DNA from: Rostratula benghalensis
Lineage: Eukaryota > Chordata > Aves > Charadriiformes > Rostratulidae
Assembly (NCBI GenBank): GCA_013399305.1
Contig: VXAI01000157.1
Coordinates: forward strand, 1,096,002-1,160,001
DNA: 64,000 nt
Direction of reading: 5' to 3'
Below the pieces are notes generated by a model. It worked only from the letters and a program-made list of their open reading frames with translations, did not search any database and had not been told where the DNA came from. This document shows, one piece after another, positions 24,924 to 38,119 of the stretch (position 1 is its first letter; each line of letters begins with the position of its first letter). A program made the translations under genes and the position numbers.

Positions 24924-25983
24924 TCTGCACTACCACTTGCCTATCAAATATTCAATTAATACTTTATCATGGCTTTGGTTAAAAGCATTTGATGATTTTC
25001 TTTGGTTTGACAGAATCTGTCCGATGACTTGGTGAACAGCCAAAGATGCTACAGATTTCTTTGCATAATCTTTTCTCCTTATTTCTTTTCACCTTGTATT
25101 TCTCCCATGTTTAAAAGATGGTCCTTTTCCTAATCTGGGCACGTGGTGCTATAATCCACTAGTAACTGCTCAATGCACATGAGCATGAGGAAGAACAGGA
25201 AAATGCAACTGTGCCAACCTGTAACAACACTCTGTCTTCAAGGAAGAGTCTGCTTGGAGAAAAAACAATGAGAAATTGATTTCCAGAGTTTTAGATTAAC
25301 TGATTTGAAAGGGAATGGCTGTCCATGCCTTTCCCCACGTGCCAGTTGTCTGAAATCCTACTGTTGTGGATCTTACTAAGAGCACATAATCTGAAAAGTA
25401 TGGATACCTTTCCCTAGTCTCTTATCTTTAAGCCATCAGATTTTTTGAATGTGATTTCTAAGGACAGTTCTGAAGCCCCAGTAAGAATGATACATTGCAC
25501 TAAACCTTGAATTGGAGTTCTGGTGCTCCCTTGGATTTTGTGAAAACCTTCCTCCAAACTTGCTAGTTTCTTATTTGACATCTTTGCTAACGGAATCAGT
25601 CTTTTACTGTGTTTAGCCTGGCTTACTGTCCATCCTGAGCTGTATTTGCCCAGAAGTTGCCCTACACTCTTACGTTGTAATTAACATTTTGCTATATTCT
25701 TTCCCTATTTGTAACGTATGTGCCTTGGCTGCTTTTCAAAAGAATGATCAGGAGATTCCATTTTTCTGTCAAAAGTCCTCTATTGGTGTGCGCTGTTGAA
25801 GGACTCAGTATGGATCTTAAAGCCACTAAAACACCATTCTCAAATGGATTATACTGTGTAAAACTGCACTGTTCATCATGATGACACCCAAGGTCAGTAC
25901 TGCTGGTACAGATAAGTGACTAAATAAACCAGCCAAACAACAGAGAGAAGGTCAGGAAACAGCAAGATACAGAAAAGCCTGTT

Positions 25984-26013
25984 AAAAAACAAACAAACAA
26001 ACAAACAAACAAA
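25984..26013 (+). repeat. (AAAC)n microsatellite
   Basis: About seven AAAC units follow a short A run, with C/A-rich degenerate sequence after it. Confidence 0.95.
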
Positions 26014-27291
26014 CCACAACCCAAACACAACCCCCAAAAACCACAACCCTGCCAAAAAAAGATCAAAGAAAAAAAGATCTCTGGAAACATGAAGCACATT
26101 TCTGATCCACCTTTATTAGTAAACCAGTCCTGCTACAAACCAAATGTTTCCATTGCTTCCTTTAGAGATCACATACACTTTTTCCTTATAGAGTTTTTGC
26201 TGTATTAGTGAAAATATGTTTCTGTTAGCTGCAGATACAGTCTGTTTATTTGGGTGTTAGTACAAGCTAGTTTTCAATCACTTTATTGAAAAGCAAATAG
26301 GTCCGAGTTTATCCTAGAGGATATGGAACAGCTTCATAAACTAATTTTACCATCTATAAGGACTGACAGGAGCATTGTGTTCAAAGGAACAGAAGGCTGA
26401 AAACACGATGCTTCAGAACTACCTATATTTGAAACAGATTTTTATAATCAGAAGAAAAAGTCTAACATGCAACATGTAACATAGCATGGCAAAAAACACT
26501 CAAAGACTTGTCCTCAAGTCTGATGAGATTTATGATCTGCAGTCCTGGCCCAGGCATTTTTGCAATTCTGAAAAAGCAAACACGAGGTAATGGAAAACAA
26601 TTATGAGTTATTCCTTTACTTCAGAGGTGATTAATGTGACACGGTCAAGTTAAATCCTCTGAAGAGACATCAGCAACGCTTTTCACTGATGTGTTTTGTA
26701 AGCATGGATTTGATACTATTCCACAAGAGATTTTAATTTCCTGCTAAAAGATATGGTTCATGATCAAAACCAGGATATACATAAATACTAGCTGCTGAGC
26801 TAGCAAGACTGATGTGTTTCTTATCAGCAAATGATAAGAACATAGAACATCTTCAGTTTTATGACACAAATCATCCTGTATTACCAAAACCATGCAGAAC
26901 TGAGTCGTAATATTCTGATGAACTGTGCTATGAAGGGTCTGATAGCAGCACTGCAGACTGCCAAGGAGCCCCTGCCTGTATTCCAGATGGTCTCTGTGTA
27001 CTCCCAATTTAAAAACTGAAAATGTTTAAATGAAATGCTGATCTAAATGAAACAAAAGGTGTCACTCAGAAGTCCAAATGCCTTCATTTTCTTGAGTGTA
27101 TCTGTGACATTGTCTGATTGCTGGGCTTTGAGTCCTTTGAAGTCTGGTATCATACAGTATGAAGCCACTTCAGGTGCACTTATACTTTATTTTCATGTAG
27201 GTACTGTTGTGAGTCTTAGTCTCAGCTTGCCATTGTTCTGATGCTTTTTATTCAATGCAAATCAGGCTAGTAACTATCAGGATATAGAATA

Positions 27292-27640
27292 TCTCACAGA
27301 CTCACAGACTATCAGGGATTAGAAGGGACCTTGAGAGATCATCCAGTCCAATCCCCCTGCCAGAGCAGGAACACCCAGATCAGGTCACACAGGAATGCGT
27401 CCAGACGGGTCTTGAATGTCTCCAGAGAAGGAGACTCCACAACCTCTCTGGGCAGCCCCTTCCAGTGCTCCGTCACCCTCACTGTGAAGAAGTTTTTCCT
27501 CAGATTTAAATGGAACCTCCTGTGTTCCAGCTTGCACCCATTGCCCCTTGTCCTATCATAGGCTGTCACTGAGAAGAGCTGGCTCCATCCTCCTGGCACT
27601 CACCCTTTACATATTTATAAACATTAATGAGGTCACCTGA
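27292..27640 (-). mobile_element. CR1 LINE 3' end, minus strand
   Basis: The left end has two TCACAGAC octamers, the reversed CR1 3' tail, followed by the same 3' UTR and ORF2 C-terminus as the 19.4 kb copy. A minus-strand frame at 27,599-27,339 reads [39 protein letters not shown] and [16 protein letters not shown]. It is 5'-truncated after about 350 bases, the usual fate of CR1. It belongs to the same subfamily as the 19.4 kb element. Confidence 0.93.
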
Positions 27641-28164
27641 ACACTGAGAAACCAGCAAATTTTAGTGCTTGAGGTATCATAGCCTTTGACTGCATATTGC
27701 CTACACTGGGGCTGTTTTACAGAATAGGATAACCTTTTAATTTGGCAGTTTCTGTGCTTTACCACGTTTATTTTGCTGAGGAGGCAATGGACACCGATGC
27801 CCTGCGGAAGAATTTGCTGTAAGCGTCTCTGGATGAGCATCCATTTGTACCCACAGGCTGGACACTGTGTCTGCAGTTCTGCTCTGCGTTGGCTGAAAGG
27901 TCTGTCCTCCTGCTTGTGCTACAAGTGTTTCTTCAAGTATTGACATAAAGGGCTCTGTGCCCTATTGTGCAGTAAGCAGTATATAGCACTCAAGAGGCAG
28001 AGGGCTTCACACTGTGCTTGAGGATTAAGACAATCTCAGTAACACAGGCTACAGCAAGGATGAGTTCAAAAATACAGAGTATCATGGAACAGCTGCTAAA
28101 TAAAATTGTCTACATCCCAAATCTGCACACCTGGATTGCCACTCTAAAAGTACCTAAAGGATGG

Positions 28165-28455
28165 GTTGAAGGAGGATGGAGCTGGACTCTTTCCAGTAGT
28201 TTCCAGCGACGGGACGAGGGGCAACGGGCACAAGCTGGAACACAGGAAGTTCCATTCAAATATGAGAAAATACGTCTTTCTGGTGAGTGTAACAGAGCGC
28301 TGGAACAGGCTCCCCAGGGAGGTTGTGAACTTCCCTTCTCTGGAGACCCTCAAGACCTGCCTGGATGCTCTGGGCAACCCTGCTTTAGCAGGGGATTTGG
28401 ACTAGATCATCTCTAGAGGTCCCTTCCAACTCCGAGAATTCTGTGATTCTGTGAT
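28165..28455 (+). mobile_element. CR1 LINE 3' end, plus strand
   Basis: This plus-strand copy reads GTRGNGHKLEHRKFHSNMRK, VTERWNRLPREVVNFPSLE and then the short ending LDALGNPALAGDLD in place of the longer FLCDL-type ending. It finishes with two ATTCTGTG octamers (28,438-28,453). The different C-terminus and 3' UTR show it is a different CR1 subfamily from the neighbour at 27.3 kb. It is 5'-truncated. Confidence 0.93.
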
Positions 28456-31400
28456 CGTGCTGACAAGTTGTACTGAGCTCTAATCCATCTCCGTGTGTAT
28501 TTACCTATCTACTGGTGTGACTGTGGAGGGTCCAAAGTTATCTTTAGTCCCTCACTAGTTTCTCTTGTTTCATATTACTTATGGTGCTCATCCAGGAGCT
28601 CCAGAATGTATTTCACCCAGTTCATCTCCAGTTTCTAATGGGAAACACATCCTAGCTTCCACAAAGGGATGCTTTGCATCATTCCCAGGAATTCAGTCCT
28701 AAAACGCCTCCATTCGGACCTTTGATTCCAGTTTTGTGTGTGCCAGGGTAGCCCAGCTCTTTCATTGCTTTCCTCAGCTTCAGCAAGCCATTGGTTGGAG
28801 CAGCCTCCTGCTAGGATGGCAGCTGAGACCAAAGGTTATTCAGCCTTGTTTTGTGGTACAGTGGAGGGAAGCATTTTGCAGGAGCTACCTCAAACCTTGT
28901 CTTCTCTTAGCTGTCATGAGGATGTCCAATCTCAGCTTACTGACATCCCATTTCCTTGCTCAGGTAGACAGTGAACTGGACACATGAAACTAATTTTTGA
29001 TGCATGGAGTGCCGTTACATTCTGCTAAAGTCACAAAATCAGGTAACATTTTACTGTCCTACCACTCAAAGCTTCAAGTGGATGTTTTTCTTGGGACACT
29101 GAATGTCACCGAGGCAGAGTCTGTTGACTTCTTATCTCCCTCCATTTAACCAGTATCAGAGGCAGATGAACCCAGAGCTATAGACAAACACACACACAGA
29201 GGCATCCTAGTACTTTGTCCTTCTCCAGTGGGATCCATCTGTATTGAATTAGCCACTGGCAGAAGAATTTAGCACATTTATGGTCAGTTTGTTCCTAGGG
29301 GAATATTAGAAAAGCTTAGTGATCTCAGTGTTTACCTGACACTTAATGAACTGCTTTTTGGACACAGACATTTTGGCATTTGGAAATGGATGACTCATTT
29401 AATGACAAATTTTTAAGAGCACTTCAGGAGCTTTTTCTCTACCTGCTCAGCTCCGACTTTATCATTCTTTCCATCTTCTCCCACTCCACTTTTCACAGTT
29501 CATCTTCCCTTCCACCTCTTTTTTTTCTAGACTTCACCCCAGAGCTATCTGTTTCCACATTCACCCTATACGTACCTGTAACTAAGGAAGGGTTACTTAA
29601 CCTTCAAAAGGTTTCTCGTAAAAGGAAGTCGAAAGACTACTTGAACTAAGACTAAGCCACTTCAAATTTCAGTCCTGAAAATTTTCACCTCTCCTTGCAA
29701 AAAAAAATAAAATCAAAGGATGAAGCTGCATCTTGACTTTATAGCCATGTAGTTACTCACAGCTTGCAGGCATCTACAGAAAATGCCCTTGTTGATGGAG
29801 TTAGAAGATATTAAAGAAGCATCCATCTGGTGGGATGTCCAAGTGGGATAACTTTTACACATAAAGACTGCTTGGAATTGCTTTGGAGCAGGTCTGAGTT
29901 TCTGTCTGTTGTTCAAGGGCAGACACTTTCTTGTTGCACTCACTTAAATTGTGGTTGGGTTTTTTTCTTTTCAAAATAATATGCATTCATAATATTAGTC
30001 CTTAGTGCCTGTTGCTGACTTGAAGCTTAGAGAGGGGTCAGAGGTGGGAAAATAGAGAATTTTTATTTGACAAGAGTTCACCACGAGGTGCTATCAAGTT
30101 ATTTATCAAATGTTGCATTTATAAAGTGCAGAGAAAAGAATTATAGTGGTACAGGAGCCTGGCAGTCTCTAAAATGGTGACAGAAAGCTAATAGATTGGA
30201 CAGAGAACTAAACTGAAAAGGTTCTTGTCTGCTGCTTCTGCTAAGATCCATTTTAAAGGCATTACATCAGCTTAAATAGAGGTAGTATTCACTTACATCC
30301 CCTGTTGGATGAAGAAAGTCAAATGGTCAGCAGAGGAAGGAAGCAGATGAAAAATTATTTCCTACTTTGAATTCCATCAAGCTTCATCAGAGGACCTATC
30401 GTAACACATTGCAAAAACCTTAAAAGTCAGTATGTGACAGTGGTGTCTAGTGATATAAGCAAACAAGAACAAGAGTAACTATTCCCTGACAGTAGTAAAA
30501 TCCACATGCAAGGCAATATTTATTCTTTGATCCGTAAAAGCCAGATATGCAGAGTAGAGCTCCATTGTCTGCCTCATTAGATAAAATGGAGCCTAAATTG
30601 AAGGGAAACAAAGTGTTTGTTTGCTTTGGCACATTTTTTTTAATGCAGATAATCTTTTTCAAGGGAAATTGACAAAGCAGATTGGCTTCTGGGTAGTGGA
30701 CTTCTTGTCTGAAAGGTATGGCTCTAATTCCCCAGACTTCTGTTTTAAAATCATGCCTCCTTTGAATGCTATAAATGTAGCTAACGGTAATTAAAATATC
30801 TAACTAACTAAATAAATCATACTTAAGAATTTAGATTGCTACAATATAAATCCTAAAACCATGACACTTAAATTCAGTTGATGTCCAGATTTGTTATGTA
30901 GAGCTCATTAGTGCAGAAGAATATATTTTTCTAGCGTTTGTTATGTCATAAGCATCCAATTTTATCCCAATTAGAGAACCTTGGGCACTGCCACATAGGA
31001 TTTCTTGAGGAAACAATACCAAGTGTGTGTCCTGTAGCTAATGGAAGTGAAAAATGGGGATGCAGGCAGGTCCAAGCACTGGTAGGTAGAGATACCTGGG
31101 CTAGATGAGGTGCTGAAGTCACAAGAACAGCCCACTACCCAGGCTACTATATATTCCTTCTCAGCAGAGGGATTTAGACAGATTGAGCAACGTGGAAACA
31201 CTACAGACTCAGGTGAAGGTAGTTCTGCAATGCCCTGCAGTGTGCCCTAAAGATGTGGTCCATTAATTGCAACCTAATAAAACCCTTTTATGAAGTTGTT
31301 TCCTCTGCTGTGATGATGTAGAGTTTTAGTAGTAGCAGACTGGAAGATGTTGTTGAATATTGTTTTATCAAAAAAAATGATATAAATCCACCATTTTTTG

Positions 31401-33448
31401 GTCACCAGTGGTGACAAATGGTTCATCATTTAGAACTCTGCAAAAAATGTTTATATTCTCTCTCCCACTGCTGGCTTCATTCTTCAAGGGATATATAAGC
31501 CCCCTCTAGTAAAAAAATTAAAATTATTTCCATTTTTGGTTTGTTTTTTTCCTTGTCACTCAAGTAGGATTCAAGGTGCTGCATGGAGCAGTTTTTATTT
31601 GCACTTGATTTTGTCTGACTCATAGTCTTTTTATGGGACTTGGTTTTTTAGGTTTTGTGATAGTATTGCTTGTACGATGACAGAGCAGGGCAGTCTTGAT
31701 TCTGAAAGTGGCCTCTGGGTACTGCTATCTTGTGAAGAATGCTGAAATAGTTCTGCTTTGCACTGAGACTACTTTCTTATTTGTCAAGTTTCTCAGAGGA
31801 AAGTGGCAGAAGCAAGGGCTCTGACTGCTAAACTTCAGCTGGGTGCCATTCATCAGGATAATGTCGTGCTAAGAACTGCCACAGAGCTCACTCTTTAGGT
31901 GAGTCCTATACCCATTAATCTCCAGAACTAGCACTGTCATCATTTCTGCCTGGATCCCACACTCATAGCAAAAACAAAAGTCTTAAGGTGTGTGCTGGCC
32001 ATTGAAAGACTCTTAAGTACATCTGCAGACGTACTTAGAGAAGAAAGCTTTCAGACTTCAGAGATTTCATACTTGTCCTGTCTGTGCATGTATATCTGCA
32101 TGCTAGATATTTCTCAACAGCTTAAAAAACATCTATCTGAATCCTGTAAGGCCAAAGAGAAATCTCCAGCAGAAGTGGTCAAAGCCCCCATCAGAAGCTG
32201 ATTTCCAGCCTCCTGGGCTGACCTAAGAAGCCATTCTGCAGAGGGAGTCTGAAAGGCAGTTACCTGTTTTAATAGCCTGACAGTTTTATAAACCGTTAGA
32301 AGGTAAGTCTGCGATGTTCAGCAGATGTGGCATTTGGAAGACTCCACACTGTGATGTCTAGTTAGTCACTGTACATTTAACCAGCAATCTTTATAGGGTG
32401 CTCATGTAACTATTTATGCTTATCTTTAGTGGGAGGAATAGCAGCTCTATTTCGTCTCACTCTTATCTGGCTGATAGCTGTGTGTAAACCTACAGGCTAT
32501 TATGTGGAAAGAAGCTAAGTTAGGAATGCAGATGAAAAAGTGCAGGGGTTCTTCTAATAGGCATTTTTTTCCCCTCAGTCTACTTCTTTAAAAACTTTTT
32601 TTTTCCTGGAGAGGGGCTGATGTGCATTGTCATTAATATTGCATCTCTAGCATTGAACAGGAACATGGAGGAGGCTCATCTGTCATCTCCCCTCACACAT
32701 TGCAGTGAAAAGATGATGTACGGTTGCCTTGGCCATCAAGGGGAAGGGATGCTTTTCATACTGTGTAACTCATGGGGAGCTGACAAGGTTAAAAACGTGG
32801 TTTCAAATCTGCCAGGTTAGATTACAGATTTGGTAGTCACTTTTAGCTTTTAATCCAGAGTTTAAGAGGAACTTTCTTGAGGGACTTTGCTGTGAACGTC
32901 CTACAGACTTGTTGTGCAGTCTGGCAGCTTAAGTGAGACACTACCCTGTCACTTGAGGTAATAGGCACATTAGGTGGAGCGATGCAGTGAAGGAGTAAAT
33001 ATATTTTTGGGTCTATATTTACTCTGCATTCTGTTCTATAAGCATTCTTTTGACCCAGTCTCAGTTGCATTCTCTTGTATAATAAAAAGATTGAAAAGCT
33101 GACTTGTACTTAGATTCCTTGTTGGAACCAGATTACCCAGGTTATTTCAGAATTTCCAGAAATTAGACACACTCCATTTGTTTCTTTTTAGAACAGATGG
33201 TGGAGTAGAATTTGAGTCACTGAAGTGACAGTGGGAGAGAAGTTACAGTGGGGGGAAAAAAAAAGGGAACTGAAGTGAAACTTTTCACACTTTCCAGTTT
33301 TTTGCTGATTTCCATCTTTTGTTTTTATATGAAAGGTTTAATAGATCCAGATTTCAGATTTGTATCCGTTATTCGTGTAGCTGTAAAATCAGATGGATGA
33401 AATCTGTGATATTCTGCACTTTTACTAAATACTTAATGGATACTCATA
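28456..33448. other. intergenic DNA, no gene recognised
   Basis: The sequence is AT-rich and unique, with short unrelated open frames on both strands. I saw no repeat longer than a few units and no recognisable exon or RNA gene. Confidence 0.5.
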
Positions 33449-33585
33449 AAGCATTAGACTTTCACCTCTCTGACTTGAGTTCAAATCTATTTTAATGGGC
33501 TGATTCCTTCTTGGTGTACATTCTCTGAAGTGATGGAGCTAAAATAAGGATTAATTTTCCCACTCTTTAAAATGAGATGGATGTA
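33449..33585 (+). mobile_element. possible MIR-like SINE remnant
   Basis: GCATTAGACTTTCACC...TTGAGTTCAAATC resembles the tRNA-derived B-box part of MIR (normally near GACTGCCTGGGTTCGAATCC). About 75 bases on, TTTTCCCACTCTTTAAAATGAG resembles the MIR stretch TTTCCTCATCTGTAAAATGGG. Order and spacing agree with a MIR in plus orientation. The match is weak and was made by eye. Confidence 0.35.
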
Positions 33586-35685
33586 TGAATTTAGCATGGT
33601 GTCTGAAGAAGGAACATCAAAGCCACCATCACTGGCAAAACTGAAGCCCCGGGTGAGAACTCAGCCTATTTCTAGATCATCCCTTTAAATTATTTCTGTG
33701 GAGATATTTTTGATTTATGCTGCTCTATTGTCTGCTGTTGCAGGATCACAGACCAGGCTAACCCAAGGAAACGACTGGCACACGGCAGTCATGGAAACAG
33801 AGGACTGTACTCCTGCTCCCAGGAGAAAAGGCAAAACTGAACCCTAAGCTCCTCTCTGCTGGGCTTGATTTCTTTTTAACAGCAGCTTTTGTACTCAGCA
33901 CAGTGTCCCAAAAGGATAGAGGGACGTGAATTAGTGTGCCGCGAGCCTCTGAGCCTGCAGTTCTCTCACTGACCCCAACGAAAAACCAAAAATGCATTGC
34001 TGCAGATTAGACGGATGAAAGACTTCCCCAGCCCCTGTGCCACAAACCAGAAAATGCAGTGGGCTTTTTTGCTGGCTTCTATTATTTCTGCTGTATTGAA
34101 TTGCTCTCGTTAATGTACTGTGCTCAGAGGCTGCAGCAGGGCTGAGCACAGGCCACACGTCCCCCGCTGCCGGGGGTTACAAGCTCAGTTCAGTTTTCCT
34201 ATGGGCTCCCTTCAAAGGTATTGCAGGTGGGCTCTGCGGGCTGGACCGTGCCAGGCAGTCAGTGCTTGCTTACTGTTTTCTTCATTTTGTGTTTTCACCT
34301 CCCAGTGTGCTCTCTCTGCTGTTAAGTGTGCCAAGCTCAATACCCCAATTCCCACTGTGTATCACCTTACCCCTGCAAGGCTCTCGTGCAAGGCAGCTGG
34401 GCTACTCGTGGCGTAGGCATTTGATACAAGGTTATCTGAATTCCATCCTATGGGAGCTTTTATCTTTCTTCACTTGATCTGTCTTCACTTCCATCTGTGC
34501 TTTAAACTGTGCTTCTGGGTCACATAAGTGGTGGTGGGGTTGTTAATTAGAGTTTGGCAAACTGTTGTGTGGGGTAGGCAGTCTAAACATGATTTAAAAA
34601 AGAAAAAAAAGAAATCAATAAGCTCCCAGGGACAGATTCAGCAAAGTACTTACGGAAAATGCCTAAATGGAGAGATGTGAATAGCCCTGCAGATTTCACT
34701 GGGATTATGGAGGCACTTAAAATTACACCTGTGATAAAATACACTGGAGTCTAGTCAGGGGATTGTCAGAGCTTTGCCTGGCTTTATGCAGCCCAAAATC
34801 CTGCATGTTTTCCCGGAGCTTGCCTGGAGCCTGAGCATGGTGCAAGTGCTAACGGCTCTGCTGTGCCATCAGCCTCTCCAGAAGCCAAATTGCCTTGCAG
34901 AAACTGCAGATAGAAGTTGGGAAACCAATGAAGGTGAGAGCCCAGCTTTGTGGGTGTCTCTCCTCTTTTTCTGGTGGATTAGCAGCATGCCTGAGTTCGC
35001 TAGCTCTGTGACCTGCAGGGCGCTGGCAGATGCAGCCTCGGGACTTGAGATCTGAGTCAGCCCAGCTCGTCCTCCAACACCCCTCCCAGAGATTTTCTAG
35101 CGTGGAAGCAAAGCCAAATTAGGTTGGGGTTGGTAAACTTCACTTTTCACAGTGCTTAGTGCAGCTTCAGGGAATGTGGTTGTGGTCAGTTTTGTCTCAC
35201 TGCCATCTGGTAGGCGAAATGGTGTAAAGAAAGAGGAGGGAGAATGCGTTTGGAGGAAATGTGGAATGGTAAGAGAAAAATTAAGTGACACAAAAATGGG
35301 CAGAATTCAAAGGACATTAATATCCATGTGAAAAGGAAAGTGTCGCGTGTTGTAACTGCGAGGGGAGAAAGTTGACATTACTTAGTTCAACCCATCACAT
35401 CCTGCTCACAGGATTTCCCCACTCCCAGGTGCTCCAGATAGCTTTCCAACCTATTTCCAAGCACTTCTAATGATAAAGCATCAATTACAATGCTGTTGTC
35501 AGAGTGCCCGTACAGTTAAGAAACTTTCATATTGTGTTATTGAAATGCTTCATCATACCACTGTCACCTAAAATACCCACGGTGCATTAAACTGTAGGTG
35601 TTTGTGGGATCCTGTAAATGTCTCTGCAAATGTAAGGTTTAACAGCTTTCTGTTGATTCCCCAATTTAGTTAGCAGAAATCCCTG

Positions 35686-35700
35686 CCTCCTCCTCCTCCT
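35686..35700 (+). repeat. (CCT)5 trinucleotide repeat
   Basis: Five perfect CCT units lie in otherwise unique sequence. Confidence 0.9.
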
Positions 35701-36225
35701 CTTGTCCCTGCTCCCTCTGATTCCATGCAGCCTCATTAGCTGCTAACATTTAAATGCTACCACCCCTCCTAGGTCCAGACCACTTTCCACTGAAAGAGAC
35801 AGAGCACGAAATTGGAAGCTTTTTGCAAGAGATGGAATTATATCTTCAACTCCCCTAGGTTTCATTTCCACTTTAAAAAACCCATCCCAAAGACACTGAA
35901 GCCACCAGGGATCTTCCCATGAGCAGTGGTGGCGTCTTAGGTGCATGTGGTTGGGCTGTTAATGGCACTCCCAGTTGGTCATGGGCTCGGTTTTCCCACT
36001 GAACAATGCAATGCCTCTGTTTTCTGTCTGCTCCTCTCTTCAGAGCGTCAGATCATCTCCAAGGAGACCGATCTGAGACCCCTAGTTCACAGGCATTTCC
36101 TCAATATCTAAGGCAAGGAGTTAGTCCCACTTGATATTTTTTAAATCAATATTTCATTAAGCGATGCTTTTATGGCATTTCAGTATTCATCTATAATAAT
36201 TAATATAAGCCTTTTATCTGTGTAT

Positions 36226-36383
36226 ATCAAAGCACTTTGTGAAAGTTGAGGAGCATAAAAACTCTGTATTAAAGATGAAGAAATAGGAGGCATGCAAAGG
36301 GATTATGTGCTTTGCCCAATTGCCCAGCCAATTAACGGATTAATTCTTAATCCAGTTCCATATCCACTGGGTCACACTGCCAG
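36226..36383 (-). mobile_element. MIR-like ancient SINE remnant
   Basis: TCAAAGCACTTTGTGAAAG is followed by AAAGATGAAGAAATAGGAGG, then TGCTTTGCCCAATTGCCCAG, then CTTAATCCAG and ATCCACTGGGTCACACTGCC. This is the same order as the reverse complement of MIR: CAAAGCGCTTT, ACAGATGAGGAAACTGAGGC, ACTTGCCCAAGGTCACACAG and the ending ACCACTGCGCTACACTGCC. The element is therefore assigned to the minus strand relative to the usual MIR consensus. MIR elements are ancient amniote SINEs and are rare and heavily decayed in birds. Confidence 0.6.
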
Positions 36384-37087
36384 ATTTTATTTCCTAAATG
36401 TAAAATATCCTACATCTGAAAATATCTAATCAAGTTAATGACATAGTCATTTTGCAACTGAATTAATACTCTATTTTTAATTAACTTAACAAAAATAAAA
36501 TAAATGCGTTTGATTAGGGTGTTTTTCTGAAACGTCTGTATTTCACTTCAGCATAAGATTTTCAGTTAATGACATGTTTAACACTCATCGGTTTGGCAAT
36601 GTGTTTAATTTTCTTTATTTTAACATTTCACTCTGGTTGTCTGCACATACATCTGGGAGAGAAGTCTGTGTCACACATAAGCATTATTTCTAAGGTGTTT
36701 TATGGAGATTTAAATGAAGAATACAAGTGGAAAACAGTGTTTATACAAACTTGATGTTCTCTGATTTCCCTGATATTTTTTTTTCTAGGGGTTAACGGCT
36801 TTCTATTTCATAGCAGGAAAGCAACCAAACCAGAGGGACCTCACCTACACAAACACATTTTGTGAGATAATTATTCGACTGACATTACAGAGCTTAAAAA
36901 CACTCAGACTTCATGGTCTCTGAAGAATGAATTCATTATGTCTTAAACAAGACAAGATTCTCCTTTGGGAATTTTCTGTCTGTCTATTTTTCTTGTATGT
37001 ATAGTTTACCTGCTTTGGAAGGAGGCAAGGAGAATAGATCAGCTCTGCTTAGTTGATACTTTTGACACTTTGTTTTTTAGTTCTTGA

Positions 37088-37123
37088 GAAAAAAAAAAAA
37101 GAAAAGAAAAAAAAAAAGAAAAA
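37088..37123 (+). repeat. A-rich tract
   Basis: About 36 bases of A runs are interrupted by single G residues, preceded by T-rich sequence. It is simple sequence, possibly the remains of a retroposed poly(A) tail, but no retrogene is recognisable beside it. Confidence 0.9.
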
Positions 37124-38105
37124 TGTCTCTTGCTATTCCAAACGTAACCTACTTCTCTTTATGTAGGCAGGCACATGCTTCTCCCCTCAGCTGAGACACG
37201 AGGCCCTATTCTTAGCTCCACTTTCATTTACGTTGTGCCTGGAGGCAAGATGCACAGGATATAACAGCTCTGTAGTTACGACTGGTTTAAACTATGCAAA
37301 ATTAGAGTGCTCTCTAACATTACAGACCATTTTAAGGATATGTGAAAGGATGTTAGAAACCTGTTACAGAAACCCTATCCAAAGATATGTAACCCTGACA
37401 AGCACAAAAAGGAACATTAAAATTGTTCAGAAATATTTGGGAACAGTCACCCAGAAGGGTGTACAACCAGCCTGCTGTTTCATCCTTTTGGCTGAGAATG
37501 GGGAAATCTATGCAGTGAGGGGGTCATCTCCCCAATGTGTGCAGCTCACTTTGTTTCAATGATGTTGACTTGCACAGATTGACAAACTAGCCCTTCATGC
37601 CATTCACCACATGTAATTTCTCCAGTGTTGCTTCAGCACTGCCTTTCACCCCTTTCCTTCAGTTCTGCACCTTACCTCTCCCTCCTGTCTCTGCACATGG
37701 ATGAAAGGAGAGCAGAGTAAGGGCTCTCCTGGGGATATGACTTTTATTATCCTAACAGAAGAAGAAATTAATTCAAAAACATCACAGAGAAGTTAGCTCT
37801 TGGTAAAAGAGTCAATCTTCTTCACAGTGAAAATTCTGTCTGGTTTTATTTTAAATGCATCACAAGGTCAATATGGTCAGTATTCCACAACACAGAAACT
37901 GTTCTTTTCAACATCCAAACCCAGTGGTTGCGCTGCAGGACCTCAGATGGTTATTGGTTATGTTTGGGAAGTGTCCTTGGGAGATAATGGTCCACTTCTT
38001 GGTTGCTTTGGCCTGGGATGTGGTCAGGAGGACACATTGCCCTGCTGGTGACAAGGCCAGGCTGTGCTGTGGACGTGCAATCTATTCCATGTAACACCAG
38101 AACAC

Positions 38106-38119
38106 AAAAAAAAAAAAAA
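38106..38119 (+). repeat. poly(A) run of 14
   Basis: A homopolymer A run with no recognisable retroelement upstream. Confidence 0.95.

Larger units (their letters stand above)
22666..27291. other. intergenic DNA, no gene recognised
   Basis: This is unique, moderately AT-rich sequence with only short chance open frames. It contains a pair of adjacent small hairpins (24,876-24,923) and an (AAAC)n microsatellite (25,984-26,013). No exon, RNA gene or further transposon was recognised. Confidence 0.55.

Noticed and set aside
31486..31500. TATA-like GGATATATAAGCCCC
   Set aside because: No transcript, initiator or downstream gene visible. Such motifs are frequent in AT-rich DNA.
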